Assembly (NCBI RefSeq): GCF_043380555.1
Contig: NC_091754.1
Span: forward strand, 39,252,905 to 39,316,904
DNA: 64,000 nt
From: Nothobranchius furzeri
Taxonomy: Eukaryota; Chordata; Actinopteri; Cyprinodontiformes; Nothobranchiidae
Direction: 5' to 3'
Shown here: positions 1 to 9,663 of the stretch, one piece after another
How positions within the stretch are numbered: position 1 is the first letter of the stretch
Layout of the letters: the number at the start of each line of letters is the position of its first letter
Made by a program: the position numbers and the translations under genes
The notes under the pieces: model-generated
Databases searched by the model: none
What the model was told of the DNA's origin: nothing
Seen by the model: only the letters and a program-made list of their open reading frames with translations

Positions 1-1040
1 AAAATTCATGTTGAAGTTAAGATTATTTCATCAAGTAGGACCTGTGGTTAGCTGGCTTGTGTAAAACGTGTCATGTCTTCAAAGAATCAGAATCGGGAAT
101 CGATAGGAACCGGAATCGAAACGAGGAATTAGAATCGGAATCGTTCAAAATCAAACGATGCCCAACCCTAAGGGAGATGGTTTCAAAAGAGGCTTCTTTC
201 CCGATTTGGCCGAATCGGGAGTCAGCTGGAAACTGAAGCAATTGGGAAGTAATTCTGTCAGTTAAAGCAGCAGTAGTGATATTTATAGTTAGATATTTTA
301 TGAAAACATTGTACCTACATCTCAGTAACATTTTAGGTTTGTATTAATATCACTCATCTTATTCAAAAGAAAGTGTATAAATATATCCCCAGTAAAAGTG
401 TGATCAGTAGAATTTAATGTACTTCATTAACATGTTCAGTGGTACTGGAAACGCCAATACTTATTTCTAATTCTAAAAATATAATGGTGACATATCTATC
501 ATGTACAGGTTAGCAATAATCTGTTTTAAAATATGTTTGAAGATAGACACGTTTGTGATTTAAATGCTACAGTGGCTTGCCGTATACCTGCTGCGGCGTG
601 TGGAACAGACTCGAATCGGCAACATCTGCGGTTCTGCTGCTTAGCGCTGCAGACAGCTAATAATAAACAGGATTATTGGGACTTTTTTCTGCCTTTTTCC
701 GAGTTTAGATATTCTTAGTTTCAAAACCATCGTGTTTTTCGGAACCCCGCTTGATCGTGAGCCGCTAGCTTTAGCTAATCTGCCCGTAGTTCCACTTTTC
801 ATCCCAAACTTTGGACCGTTTCTGCCTTTGTGTCTTTGCTGGTTTCTCTGTTTTCCTCCACAGCACCTAGATTAGCACGTTGTGTGTCAGTAAATGTCAT
901 CTTCCATACACAATAACAAGCTATTTACCTTGGTTCAATAAAGTTCTGGGGAAAAAAAGTAACTTGATAAAATGTCGCACGAGTGCTACGTCTAAAAATT
1001 GTTTATCACACAGATTTTTTCATCGCATGTGCAACATATA
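1..1040. other. No gene recognised; short AATCGG-type repeats
   Basis: AT-rich sequence. At about 84-160 there are several GAATCGGAATCG-like units, which look like part of an interspersed repeat end, but no boundary could be set. No exon or RNA gene is supported. Confidence 0.4.
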
Positions 1041-1447
1041 CACTCACCTAAAGGGTTATTAGGAACACCTGTTCAACTTCTCAATGAAAATATCTACTCA
1101 ACCAATCACATGGCAGTTGCTTCAGTGCATTAAAGGGTGTGGTCCTGGTCAAGACCATCTCCTGAACTTCAAACTGAAGGTCAGAATGGGAAAGAAAGGT
1201 GATTTAAGCTATTTTGAGCGTGGCATGGTTGATGGTGCCAGACGGGCCGGTCTGAGTATTTCACAATCTGCTCTGTTACTGGGATTTTCACCCACAGCCA
1301 TTTCTAGGGTTTACAAAGAATGGTGTGAAAAGGGAAAAACATCCAGTATGCAGCAGTCCTGTGGGCGGATATGCCTTGTTGATGCTAGAGGTCAGAGGAG
1401 AATGAGCCGACTGATTCAAGCTGATAGAAGGGCAACATTGACTGAAA

Positions 1448-2172
1448 CGGAAATTGGACTCGTGGGGACGGGGCTTTCTCAGTCCTAGCTCCATCACTCT
1501 GGAACTAGTTGCCACCCTGAGTTAGGCTGTCCCCATCTCTGCCGGTTTTTAACAGTCTCCTGAAACCTCTCTTTTTCCGCTTGGCGTTCCGTGAACATGT
1601 TTGAGGTCAGCTGTCTTTTATGTTGATTTTATTCCCAGTTTTTATTGGTCACTTTATCCCTTGTTTTATCTATTTTTTTCTACTTCAATGTTTTAATCCT
1701 ATTTGCACAATTTTATTTGCATTTATTATCTACTTATTCATTGTGATTTACATTTCTCATGTACTGTGTCCAGCGCCTTGGGCTCACTAATGGGCCATTC
1801 CCATCTGTACCGGGTCGGCCCGGGCCGGGTAGCGTAGGTTGTTTACATATCTGGGTGGCCTGGTATTTTTCCGGGCCAACCAAGGCTCATTCTCAGCCCT
1901 CTTCTTGAGGGGGTCTGCTTCAGGCCGACCAGGGCCAACACACCCACTGCTGACAGCAAATTCACACCTTCCATTAGAGCAAGCCTCTGATTGGTGGGTA
2001 GAATCAGCCCACATGGGCTTAAGGCAAGGATGTGTGGAATCAACCGGGCCAGGCTGGGGCCGACTGGGGCTACCCAGCCCGGGCCGACCCGGTACAGATG
2101 GGAATGGCCCATAAAAGGGTTGCGAAAGGCGCTTTATAAATAAAGCTTTGATTGATTAATTGATTGATTGAT
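1448..2172 (+). mobile_element. 5'-truncated L2-like LINE tail inside the Tc1
   Basis: It sits between two TGAAA copies (1443-1447 and 2173-2177), a five-base target duplication in the transposase codons. The left end encodes the tail of a LINE ORF2 (frame-shifted WNQLPPELRLS-type residues), then a 3'UTR ending TTTATAAATAAAGC and a GATTGATT tail. It is itself split by the MITE at 1791-2111. Confidence 0.8.
1791..2111. mobile_element. PIF/Harbinger-like MITE (321 bp), TAA duplication
   Basis: About 35-bp inverted repeats starting TGGGCCATTCCCATCTGTAC, flanked by TAA at 1788-1790 and 2112-2114. No coding capacity. The three-base TAA duplication suggests PIF/Harbinger. It lies within the 3'UTR of the LINE tail, so it is the youngest of three nested insertions. 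Confidence 0.85.
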
Positions 2173-3079
2173 TGAAATAACCACTCGTTACAATCGCGGA
2201 ATGCAGCAAAGCATTTGTAAAGCCACAACACGACAACCTTGAGGCGGATGGGCTACAACAGCAGAAGACCCCACTGGGTACCACTCATCTCCACTACAAA
2301 TAGGAAAAAGAGGCTACAATTTGTACCAGCTCACCAAAATAAGACAGTTGAAGACTGGAAAAATGTTTCCTGGTCTGATGAGTCTCCATTTCTGTTGAGA
2401 CATTCAAATGGTAGAGTCAGTAAACAGAATGAGTACATGGATCCATCTTGCCTTGTTAACCACTGTGCAGGCTGGTGGTGGTGGTGTAATGGTGTGGGGG
2501 ATGTTTTCTTGATACACTTTAGGCCCCTTAGTGCCAACTGGGCATGGTTTAAATGCCACGGGCTACCTGAGCATTGTTTCTGACCATGTCCATCCCTTCA
2601 TGGCCACCATGTACCCATCCTCTGATGGCTACTTCCCGCAGGACAATGCACCATATAATAAAGCTCCAATCATTTCTAATTGGTTTCTTGAACATGACAA
2701 TGATTTCACTGTACTACAACGGGCCCCACAGTACCCAGATCGCAACCCGATAGAGCATCTTTGGGATGTGGTGGAACGGGAGCTTCGTGCCCTGGATGTG
2801 CATCCCACACATCTCCATCAACTACAAGATGCTGTCCTATCAACATGGGCCAACATTTCTAAAGATGCTTTCAGCACCTTGTTGAATCAACGCCACATAG
2901 AATTAAGGCAGTTCTGAAGCAGGAAGGGGGTCAAACACCGTATTAGTGTGGTGTTCCTAATAATCCTTTAGGTGAGTGTATGTCGCACTGTACAGCCCTG
3001 TGTTATCAGCGTGAAGGATGCGGCAGGAGAGGGCAACATCGTCCTTTGCTGCCCGCACATAAACGGAAGTAACGCCACG

Positions 3080-3135
3080 AACAGTTAGCGTCTCTGATGA
3101 AGGCAGAAGTTCCTGCCGAAACATGTCGGCCGAAG
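3080..3135 (+). ncRNA. Hammerhead-ribozyme-like motif, copy 1
   Basis: CTGATGA (3094-3100), then a perfect five-pair stem GGCAG (3102-3106) / CTGCC (3113-3117), then GAAAC (3118-3122) and the palindrome ACATGT (3121-3126) followed by C at 3127, the expected cleavage position. Hammerhead motifs are known in terminal repeats of Penelope-like elements. One extra base (A3101) lies between CTGATGA and stem II, and stem I is poor, so activity is uncertain. Confidence 0.6.
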
Positions 3136-3419
3136 GTAAAGAAACATCTAATTACTTAACTGTGTAAAAAGAAGATAATTGGTGTTAGTAATGTACAGGC
3201 CTCCAGGCTCATGCACTCTTTTCCTAGAAAACTTCACTGAGCTTCTTTCTGTTCACAACAGACTTTGCAGATCTTCTCATAACTGGTGACTTTAATATTC
3301 ATGTTGACTATGCTGATGACAAATCTGCAGAACAATTTCTTGGGGTTAATGAATTATTTGATCTTCAACAAAATGTCCATAGTGAAACCCACGTCAAGAA
3401 TATAAACAGCTTTTCTCTA

Positions 3420-4184
3420 GTTGAGATCAGAAAAGGATTTTATTTACCTTACTGACAGTTTCGTTTACTGGCTGTATACATCCTCAGAGCTGACGCTAGT
3501 TTCATTCTACTTCCTACTCCGTTTATCCGAGGGCAGCGGAAGACGTTGTCGCCCTCTGCTTGCTGCTCTCCCCTCTCCGATGATGCAGTCCCATGCACGA
3601 TCCAACGAGTAAACTCCATCGTCTCTGTTCATGGTCCCACATCCACGTCTCCTTATCTCTATGGCTTCTTTAATCCATCTTTTGTATTTCTGTTGTTCGG
3701 TGTTTATGATCCTTGTGTTGTCCCAGTCCATTATATGGTTTTCTCTTGTGCAGTGATCTGTTACGGCTGACTTCTTTATTGTGCTTTCTGCTTCTTCTTT
3801 TGTTGCTCTTGTGTGTTTTCGACTTGTTTCTTTCTCACACTCCTTTCTATGTTCTATTGTTCGTGTGTTGAGTTGGCGTCCGGTTTCTCCTATGTATGTT
3901 TTGTTGCAGAGTTTGCATGGGATTTTGTAAATGACTCCACATTTAAGTCCAGCTGGTATCTTGTCTTTTGGGTGTACTAGTCTGTTTGTAACTGTTGTGT
4001 ATGGCTTTGTTGGTGTGTTTATGTTGTGTTTTTCATTGTTGCTCTTATTTTTTCTGTTATGCCTTTGACGTATGGTAGGGTTCTCACTGGTTTTGGTTCT
4101 TGTCTTTCTGGGTTTCTGGTTCTTTGCTTTGGTTGTTTTTTTCTTTCTGTTGTTGTTTGTTGTTTTCCTTTGTTTATCACCCAC
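3420..4184 (-). mobile_element. Penelope-like retroelement, 3' part with GIY-YIG nuclease
   Basis: On the minus strand an open frame (4184-3507, 225 codons) has a Lys-rich lead, then CGVIYKIPCKLCNKTYIGET followed by GRQLNTRTIEHRKE. VIYKIPC...TYIGET with a downstream Arg is the GIY-YIG nuclease of Penelope-like elements. The end of the frame (AWDCIIGEGRA) is also found near 42080 in another copy. The RT part is missing. It interrupts the LINE at 3190-4890. Confidence 0.85.
3447..3500 (-). ncRNA. Hammerhead-like motif, copy 3 (decayed)
   Basis: On the minus strand: CTGAGGA (complement of 3481-3487), a partly paired stem, then GAAACTGTC (complement of 3453-3462). Same arrangement as at 3094 and 42170, but stem II is damaged. 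It follows the stop of the GIY-YIG frame, as expected for a Penelope terminal repeat. Confidence 0.45.
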
Positions 4185-5030
4185 AGACCAACAAAATACT
4201 CATCTGCAGTTTTCAGCCAAAGCCTTAGCGACCATTGTATTACTGCTTGTGTCCACAATGGTACAAACATTAAACAACCTCCCCTAATTATCAGTAAACA
4301 AATACTAAAAAAAAACTTCAATGAGCAGGCCTTTTTACGTGACTTATCAAAAGAACAGTGGTATAGAATTAACCTCATTTCTACTGTTGAGGATGCTTGG
4401 TCACATTTCAAAATCTCCTTTATCTCGATTTTAGATTGACATGCTCCCAGGGGTTAATTTGAGCCGGATCTTGCCAGAACAAGATCCATACAAGTGTATG
4501 CTATTGGGCTCCAGGAATTTTGTGAGAGCAAGTCAGAAGTTAGACGTTTCTTTGGAGAGTCAACGGATTGAACAAGTAAATGAGACTAAACTGCTTGGCA
4601 TAACATTAGATCAAACATTGTCATGGACAACGCATATTGACAACATTGTGAATAAAATGAGTAGGAGCATTTCTGAAATTAGGCACAATGCTCATTATGT
4701 TGACAGAAACCAGAAAACTTGTTATACAGTCTATGGTTTTGTGTTATCTGGATCACTGTCCAGCTGTTTGGTCCAGTGCTGCCCCAAAGGACTTTGATAA
4801 ACTTCAGAAAGCTCAGAACAGAGATGCTAGGCTACTTCTCAGTTGTCCTTTTAGAGCCATTGTTAACTGGATGCATCCTAGTCTGTCATAAAGGTAGACA
4901 GACTAGCTTGTAACCTGGTTCTGTCCTTGCAGAAAATTTGGACTTTTCATAAAGCTTTTAGCTTGTTCACAGAGCTGCTACCGACCTGTATGTGACTTGC
5001 CTTAGAGAAAAGCCTCCCATGTTACCGTTA

Positions 5031-5662
5031 AGCCTGGTTTATGCTTCTCCGTCAGCTCCGCAAGGGACAGACACGCACGGATTGACGGAAGCGTTTTGCT
5101 CTTTTACTTCTCCGTCTCCTGGGGAGTGTTGCAAAGCAATTGCCCGGCAGGACCACAGAGGGTGTAGCGCTGTTCTGTGGTATCCTGTCATGTATCGGTC
5201 CAAGATCGTGTGTTTATATTGTGTTTTTTGTGTATATAAGAGACTTTTAACACGGACATATTTGTCTCTCATTCTCCCACCGCTTCATGCGCTCCCCACC
5301 TCTAAACCCACGTTTCCTGTCATTTCTGTCCACAAATAAAATGCTTGCTGCGCATCTTTTCACTCCTCCAGTCACGGGAGGATGAAACGTTCATATTTTT
5401 AGAGTTTTTTCGCGAGATATTCTTCAAGCTTCTCCGTGTCTGCCGCTAGTTATCCTCGGCTCTCTTTGCAATGGCGGCGCTGTAAACAAAAGCGGCGTCC
5501 TGACCAATCACAAGCTTGCATAATCCGTCTCGTTCGACAAATGTTTAAAAAAGTGGGCTCGACTCCGTACGTACTTGCGTGTCTGTCGGAGCCCTACGCA
5601 AGGACGGATAATGGCGTTGCGTGTCTCTGCACTGACGCAGATGGAGAAGCATAAATCAGGCT
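5031..5662. mobile_element. MITE (632 bp) with TTA duplication
   Basis: Ends AGCCTGGTTTATGCTTCTCC and its complement (GGAGAAGCATAAATCAGGCT), flanked by TTA at 5028-5030 and 5663-5665. No coding frame. A second family with a similar tip lies at 51269-51809. The TTA duplication suggests PIF/Harbinger. Confidence 0.85.
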
Positions 5663-5819
5663 TTACTCTCCAATTGCCAAGAGCTAATGCACTAAAAGAA
5701 CTGTCATTTACAGAGCAGTAGGCCTGAGCGATAAATCGATTTAATTAATTAATTCAAATTTTTGTTGCTGGCGATAAAAAAAAAAAGTAAATCAAATTTA
5801 TATGTAATAGCGCCTTTTT

Positions 5820-6030
5820 GGCCCCCCAGAGCTTCCGTAGCATTAGTTTCACAGTCGCGACAACATCACAGCACGCTTACGAAACAGCAACAGCAAGCGT
5901 CTCCATGGGCACCGGTGAGAGTGGGAAGTTTGTTCCTAAAAAAGGAATTAAATCATCCGTTGTTTGGAACTGGTTTGAGTTTGCTGCGACGGACGTGGAG
6001 CGTGGCACTTTTATTCCAAGAAGGTGTCAT
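5820..6030 (+). pseudogene. hAT transposase N-terminal (BED finger) fragment
   Basis: The frame from 5818 gives KFVPKKGIKSSVVWNWFEFA and VERGTFIPRR, resembling the start of BED-type zinc fingers in hAT transposases. The Cys/His ligands are lost or out of frame, so it is a remnant. No element ends were found. Confidence 0.5.
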
Positions 6031-6084
6031 TCATTCCTTATTCATCTCAGAAATGAGGGTTACATTTGTCTTGCTTGTGATTAA

Positions 6085-6557
6085 ATAAAAAACAAAATTG
6101 GCTTTAAGATGCCTTCCATTTGTACTTATTGCTATTCTTAATAACTGAGGGGAAGAGAGAATCAGCAAAAAATTGTAAATCTAATTTAAAAAAAATAAAA
6201 TCAGAGATTTTAATTTTAGGCCAAATGCAGTAAAATATTAAAAAGCCATAAACAAAAATGATCAGAACAATAAAACATGAGTACAAAAGCTAAGAACTAG
6301 ACCTAAGATGAATCTTTAGCCTAGCTTTTAAAATGGGCAGCTAATTGGACTGTTTTATTTCTAGTGCCAGTTGGTTCTAAAGCTGAGGATCCAGAACCGA
6401 AAAGACACAATTACCCCTGGACTTATGCTTTGACTGCGGAACCACCATTTGATCACTCTGACCCGAACATAATGATCTTGCAGGGACAAAACAGGTCAGC
6501 AATGAGACAAAATATGTTGGGGTAGCTCCATACAAAGAGTTAAAGCCAAAGACCAAC
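6085..6557 (-). repeat. L2-like LINE 3' remnant (antisense), host of the nested stack
   Basis: No gene. The last 200 bp (through CATACAAAGAGTTAAAGCC) resemble a common fish L2-like 3' repeat in reverse. The expected continuation (GGATCTTGAATAAATAACC) appears at 19325, just after the far end of the nested stack, which supports the boundaries given for the outer element. Confidence 0.5.
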
Positions 6558-6885
6558 CAGGGGTCTCATTTATCAAACACGGTGTAGAATCCTTACTAAA
6601 ACCGTACTTAAGCTCAGCTAAAAAAATATACTTACGCCAAGCAGGTTTGTGATCTATCAAACATGGAGTACGCACAGCTGCATGCAATCTCCGCTTCATA
6701 ACTCAAAAACTATCTAGAAATGTTCTCAGCTGCTTTTTAGTCACATCCCGCCTTCACCACGCCCACTTACTGCCATAAATAGTCAATGCAAAGTGCCTTG
6801 TGGATCTCATGCATATACATAAGCCGGCTGTTGCAGCGCTCCGCCAATGACATGGCGATCGTAGATCAAGGCAGATCAAGGAAGC

Positions 6886-7090
6886 GCTATTTCACAAGCA
6901 GAAATTGAGGTACTTTTGGGTGAGGTGGAGAAATGAAAGGAAGTGCTTTTGCAAAACAAATAAGAGAAAATCCAGGGAGTGGCACAGCGTTGCTAAAGCC
7001 GTCATTGCTGAGTTATTCAGAGAGATCTGTGGTGGATATAAAAAAATGGTCCAATCGGGATTTAATCTCCAGACTCCCGGGTGAAAGTCG
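6886..7090 (+). pseudogene. Myb/trihelix-like domain fragment of Harbinger-type element
   Basis: Shifting frames read AEIEVLLGEVE, then SGTA, then SERSVVDIKK and WSNRD. The pattern of a Glu-rich helix, a Trp motif and KKW resembles the Myb-like DNA-binding protein of Harbinger elements. A better copy is at 28734-28950 (minus strand). Several stops and frameshifts. Confidence 0.5.
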
Positions 7091-7189
7091 CGCGCGCTAA
7101 CCAGTCACCCAAACGGGGATCTCCCTTGTCCAAGTAGCCAGGACGCATGATCAATTGGGGGGGGGGGGGACATATAGTTCCCGCTGCTT

Positions 7190-7310
7190 CTTCTGGAAAC
7201 AGCTCCAACAAAAACTAAAGAACTTGCGATCTTGTAGGCGTGGCGGTGGGATTTTAGCCGTGGCGAGTCGCCACGGCTACGCCTATGTAAGGGAAACCCT
7301 GCTGTCACAG
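7190..7310. repeat. Short repeat with perfect palindrome, copy 1
   Basis: The block around the palindrome TAGCCGTGGCGA-G-TCGCCACGGCTA (about 7256-7280) followed by CGCCTATGTAAGGGAAACCC recurs at 41940-42060. In the second copy it lies next to the Penelope terminal sequence. Probably a small mobile repeat; class unknown. Confidence 0.6.
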
Positions 7311-7378
7311 ACGCATGACGTTCTGTCTCAATCTGTCCCCCCTGCTGATATTGTGCATTTCGTATCCTGCGCTTCAGG

Positions 7379-7379
<1 letters not shown>

Positions 7380-7435
<56 letters not shown>

Positions 7436-7436
7436 C
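7380..7436. repeat. (TG)n microsatellite
   Basis: About 25 TG units inside the Harbinger-like element; the second element copy also has a CA/TG tract at the matching place (28538-28560). Confidence 0.97.
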
Positions 7437-8286
7437 GGGGGGTGTTGTTCTGTGTGAAAACAAAGCAGTACAAGTGATAACGCTGCAGGATTTCATAATG
7501 TTATCCTTCTCAGCAGCAGCATTGCAGGTGCTCTCCATGCCCAACATGTGCGTAAGCCAGGTCCTTAGTCAACTTAAAGTTGCGCACATTTTTCCGCTAA
7601 GTTTTCTTTCATAAATCCCAAAGTTTGCGTGGAAAGTTGCTTACGCAGTTTTCCGACCCCGTTTTCTGGGTTCCCACGCGTCCTGGAAAACCTGGAAAAC
7701 CTGGAAAATGATAGTCCAATTTTCCAGTCATGGAAAACACATGGAAAATTGGGGGAATTGCAAAATGTCCTGGAAATTTTTGAGTTGTCCTGGAAAATAA
7801 TTTTCCATCCTTGTGGATAAACAAACGGATTAAACATTTTGGGCAATATTGGGCTGTAGCGCTTCTCCTTTCATTTCTGCATCTAGCTGGCACAGTGCCC
7901 CACATGACGCTTCCAACCAATCAGATTGCATATTCCCCTTCAGTTCCAGTTCCACTTCTGTTTTTCCAACTGTCTTTTTGGCTAGATTTACAGATTTTTC
8001 ACCCCTAGATTTATTTCTCTAAAGAAGGGCCAAAAGTAGCGACTCGGTTCACGAGTATTGCTTTATCGCAGTTTATAGAGCGTTGGTTATGTATTGTAAC
8101 GCCAGATTCTATGAGTCTAGTCGCAGCCCTTAAGCTAGCTGCTATTGGAAGGATGATCTCCGCATCAGCCAATCATGAAGAGCTTAAATGTACGCCCACC
8201 AATAGTGGGCCCCCTCGTGGTATATAACCGCAGTGACCCCACTGCTCACCTCCAATGGCTCTTATTCCCATCATAACCAGTGGGGC

Positions 8287-8398
8287 CAGTGGCTTAAGGG
8301 CTGCGACTAGACTCATAGAATCTGGGGTTACAATACGTAACCAACGTTCTATTTCGTCTAGTCTTAGCCCTTAAGCTAGCTGCTATTGGAATAAAGCG
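8287..8398. repeat. DIRS internal complementary region (circle junction)
   Basis: The first half is the complement of the element's left end (TTACAATACGTAACCAAC) and the second half the complement of its right end (GTTCTATTTCGTCTAGTC), meeting at about 8345. In the DIRS replication model this region templates joining of the two ends into a circle. Confidence 0.85.
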
Positions 8399-8598
8399 CA
8401 GCTGGATGGGTTTACGCCCCACTGGTTAACACAACCAATGGACACACCCAATCAAATCTCCTCTAGTGGGGGACGTTCAGCCTCAGACCAGGCCTAAAGA
8501 CTGAGGCAGGCACGATAAGAGAGGGGCCCCCACTAAAAAACATCATCCACAAGAGGATAAAATCCATCTCAGCAAGGCCAATGAGGTGCCATAAGCAT

Positions 8599-9663
8599 TC
8601 ATTTAGCCTGCTGGGGTCCAAGCACTGAACGAGTGATGGAACCTGAAGACACATCTCGTAAATAATAACGAGTAAAGGAACAGGGTGAAGCCCATGAAGC
8701 AGCCTGACAAATGTCTTCCATTGGCACACCACTGAGGAGCGCCATCGAAGAGGAAATCCCTCTGGCCGAGTGAGCCCTGAGTGCCTCAGGGGGATCCCGC
8801 CCTGATGATGTGTAAGCGAGGGAAATGGCGTCACACAGCCAGCGTGAAAGACGCTGGGCCGACAGCGCCTGACCAAGGGAAGACTCCCTGTAGTGCACAA
8901 ACAGGTTTTGTGAGCGACAAATCCCTGAAGTGCGTGACACATATCGTGCAAGCGCGCGCACCGGGCAGAGAAGGTGAGAAGCCGCCTCCTCCTCAGAATT
9001 ATGGGGAGGAGGAAAAAGTCCAGCCAATGAAATTGACCTGGATTTGAAGGAAGCATTAATGCTTTTGGGCACAAAGGCTGGGTTGGGGCATAAAACAGCA
9101 GACCCGCCATCCTCCCGGATCCTGAGGCATGCGGGAGCCACTGAGAGGGCGGTTAGGTCACTCACTCTCTTAACTGATGCTAGCGCCAGCAGCAATGCAG
9201 TTTTAAGCGACAGGAACTTGAGTGAGACCTGGTCCAAGGGTTCAAATGGAGCTTCAGATAAGCCGTGCAGAACCACCGTTAGATCCCATTGGGGAAAAAG
9301 TGGGCGGGACACAGGTCTGTTCCTTCTGACACCTTTTAGAAAACGTTTTGTGAGGGGATGATTGAAAACAGATCTATCTCCAAAACCCTGATGACATGAT
9401 GAGATAGCTGCAGCATATGTCTTAACAGTGCTGAATGCGAGGCCCCTGTCCATCAGTATCTGCAAAAACGATAGAACATCCGCCAGCTGGCAGGAGAGCG
9501 CTTGAACATTCCGTTCTGCGCACCAGTTCTGGAAAGCTGCCCATTTAGCAGCGTAAGAGGCAACGGTAGAGGGCGCCCGCGCACTCTGAATCGTGGCCAC
9601 CACATCATGCGGCAGCCCAGAAGCCTCTAAGCGTGACCGCTCAGCGGCCAGACCCACAGCCGT
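8599..9663 (-). CDS. DIRS tyrosine recombinase
   Basis: The recombinase region (about 355 residues) begins LAAERSRLEASGLPHDVV and reads STVASYAAKWAAFQNWC (core-binding domain). It then has LALASVKRVSDLTAL (first catalytic Arg), RAHSARGISSS (His-x-x-Arg) and FTRYYLRDV (catalytic Tyr). All the conserved residues are present and the frame is open to a stop after GPQQAK. The frame stays open upstream to 10398, so the true start is not clear. Confidence 0.85.
   Translation of the reverse strand, partial: TAVGLAAERSRLEASGLPHDVVATIQSARAPSTVASYAAKWAAFQNWCAERNVQALSCQLADVLSFLQILMDRGLAFSTVKTYAAAISSCHQGFGDRSVFNHPLTKRFLKGVRRNRPVSRPLFPQWDLTVVLHGLSEAPFEPLDQVSLKFLSLKTALLLALASVKRVSDLTALSVAPACLRIREDGGSAVLCPNPAFVPKSINASFKSRSISLAGLFPPPHNSEEEAASHLLCPVRALARYVSRTSGICRSQNLFVHYRESSLGQALSAQRLSRWLCDAISLAYTSSGRDPPEALRAHSARGISSSMALLSGVPMEDICQAASWASPCSFTRYYLRDVSSGSITRSVLGPQQAK

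Larger units (their letters stand above)
1084..2917 (+). pseudogene. Tc1-type transposase, broken
   Basis: The N-terminal helix-turn-helix part reads at 1187-1447 (MGKKGDLSYFERG, GFSPTAISRVYKEW). It resumes at about 2173 (EITTRYNRG), continues RRMGYNSRRPH, DWKNVSWSDESPF and, after a frameshift near 2455, DHVHPFMATMYPSS, QDNAPYNKA and NPIEHLWDVVERE. These hold the three acidic positions of the DDE catalytic site (SDES, QDNAP, NPIE). The insertion, at least one frameshift and a short in-frame loss before KQNEYMDPS make it inactive. Confidence 0.92.
1041..2978 (+). mobile_element. Tc1-like transposon, split by a LINE insertion
   Basis: Inverted ends CACTCACCTAAAGG at 1041 and its complement ending GGTGAGTG at 2978, each next to a TA target duplication (1039-1040 and 2979-2980). 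Between them lies a Tc1-type transposase in several pieces. This terminal sequence is a very common Tc1 family of fish. Without the 725-bp insertion at 1448-2172 the element would be about 1.2 kb. Confidence 0.93.
3190..4890 (+). pseudogene. LINE ORF2 remnant (nuclease and late RT parts), split by a Penelope element
   Basis: The 5' part (about 3190-3419) gives broken endonuclease-like residues (YRPPG, LLITGDFNIHVDYADD). It resumes at about 4190 with SLSDHCITACVHN, the end of the nuclease, then a linker (DLSKEQWYRINLISTVEDAW). From 4441 it jumps to the region after the RT palm (YKCMLLGSR, LLGITLDQTLSWTTHIDNIV). The RT core is missing, so an internal deletion is likely. CR1/L2/Nimb-type; exact clade not assigned. 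Confidence 0.75.

Noticed and set aside
1787..2114. Three overlapping frames of 75-91 codons with Gly/Pro-rich residues
   Set aside because: They lie wholly within the MITE at 1791-2111 and reflect its GC-rich inverted repeats.
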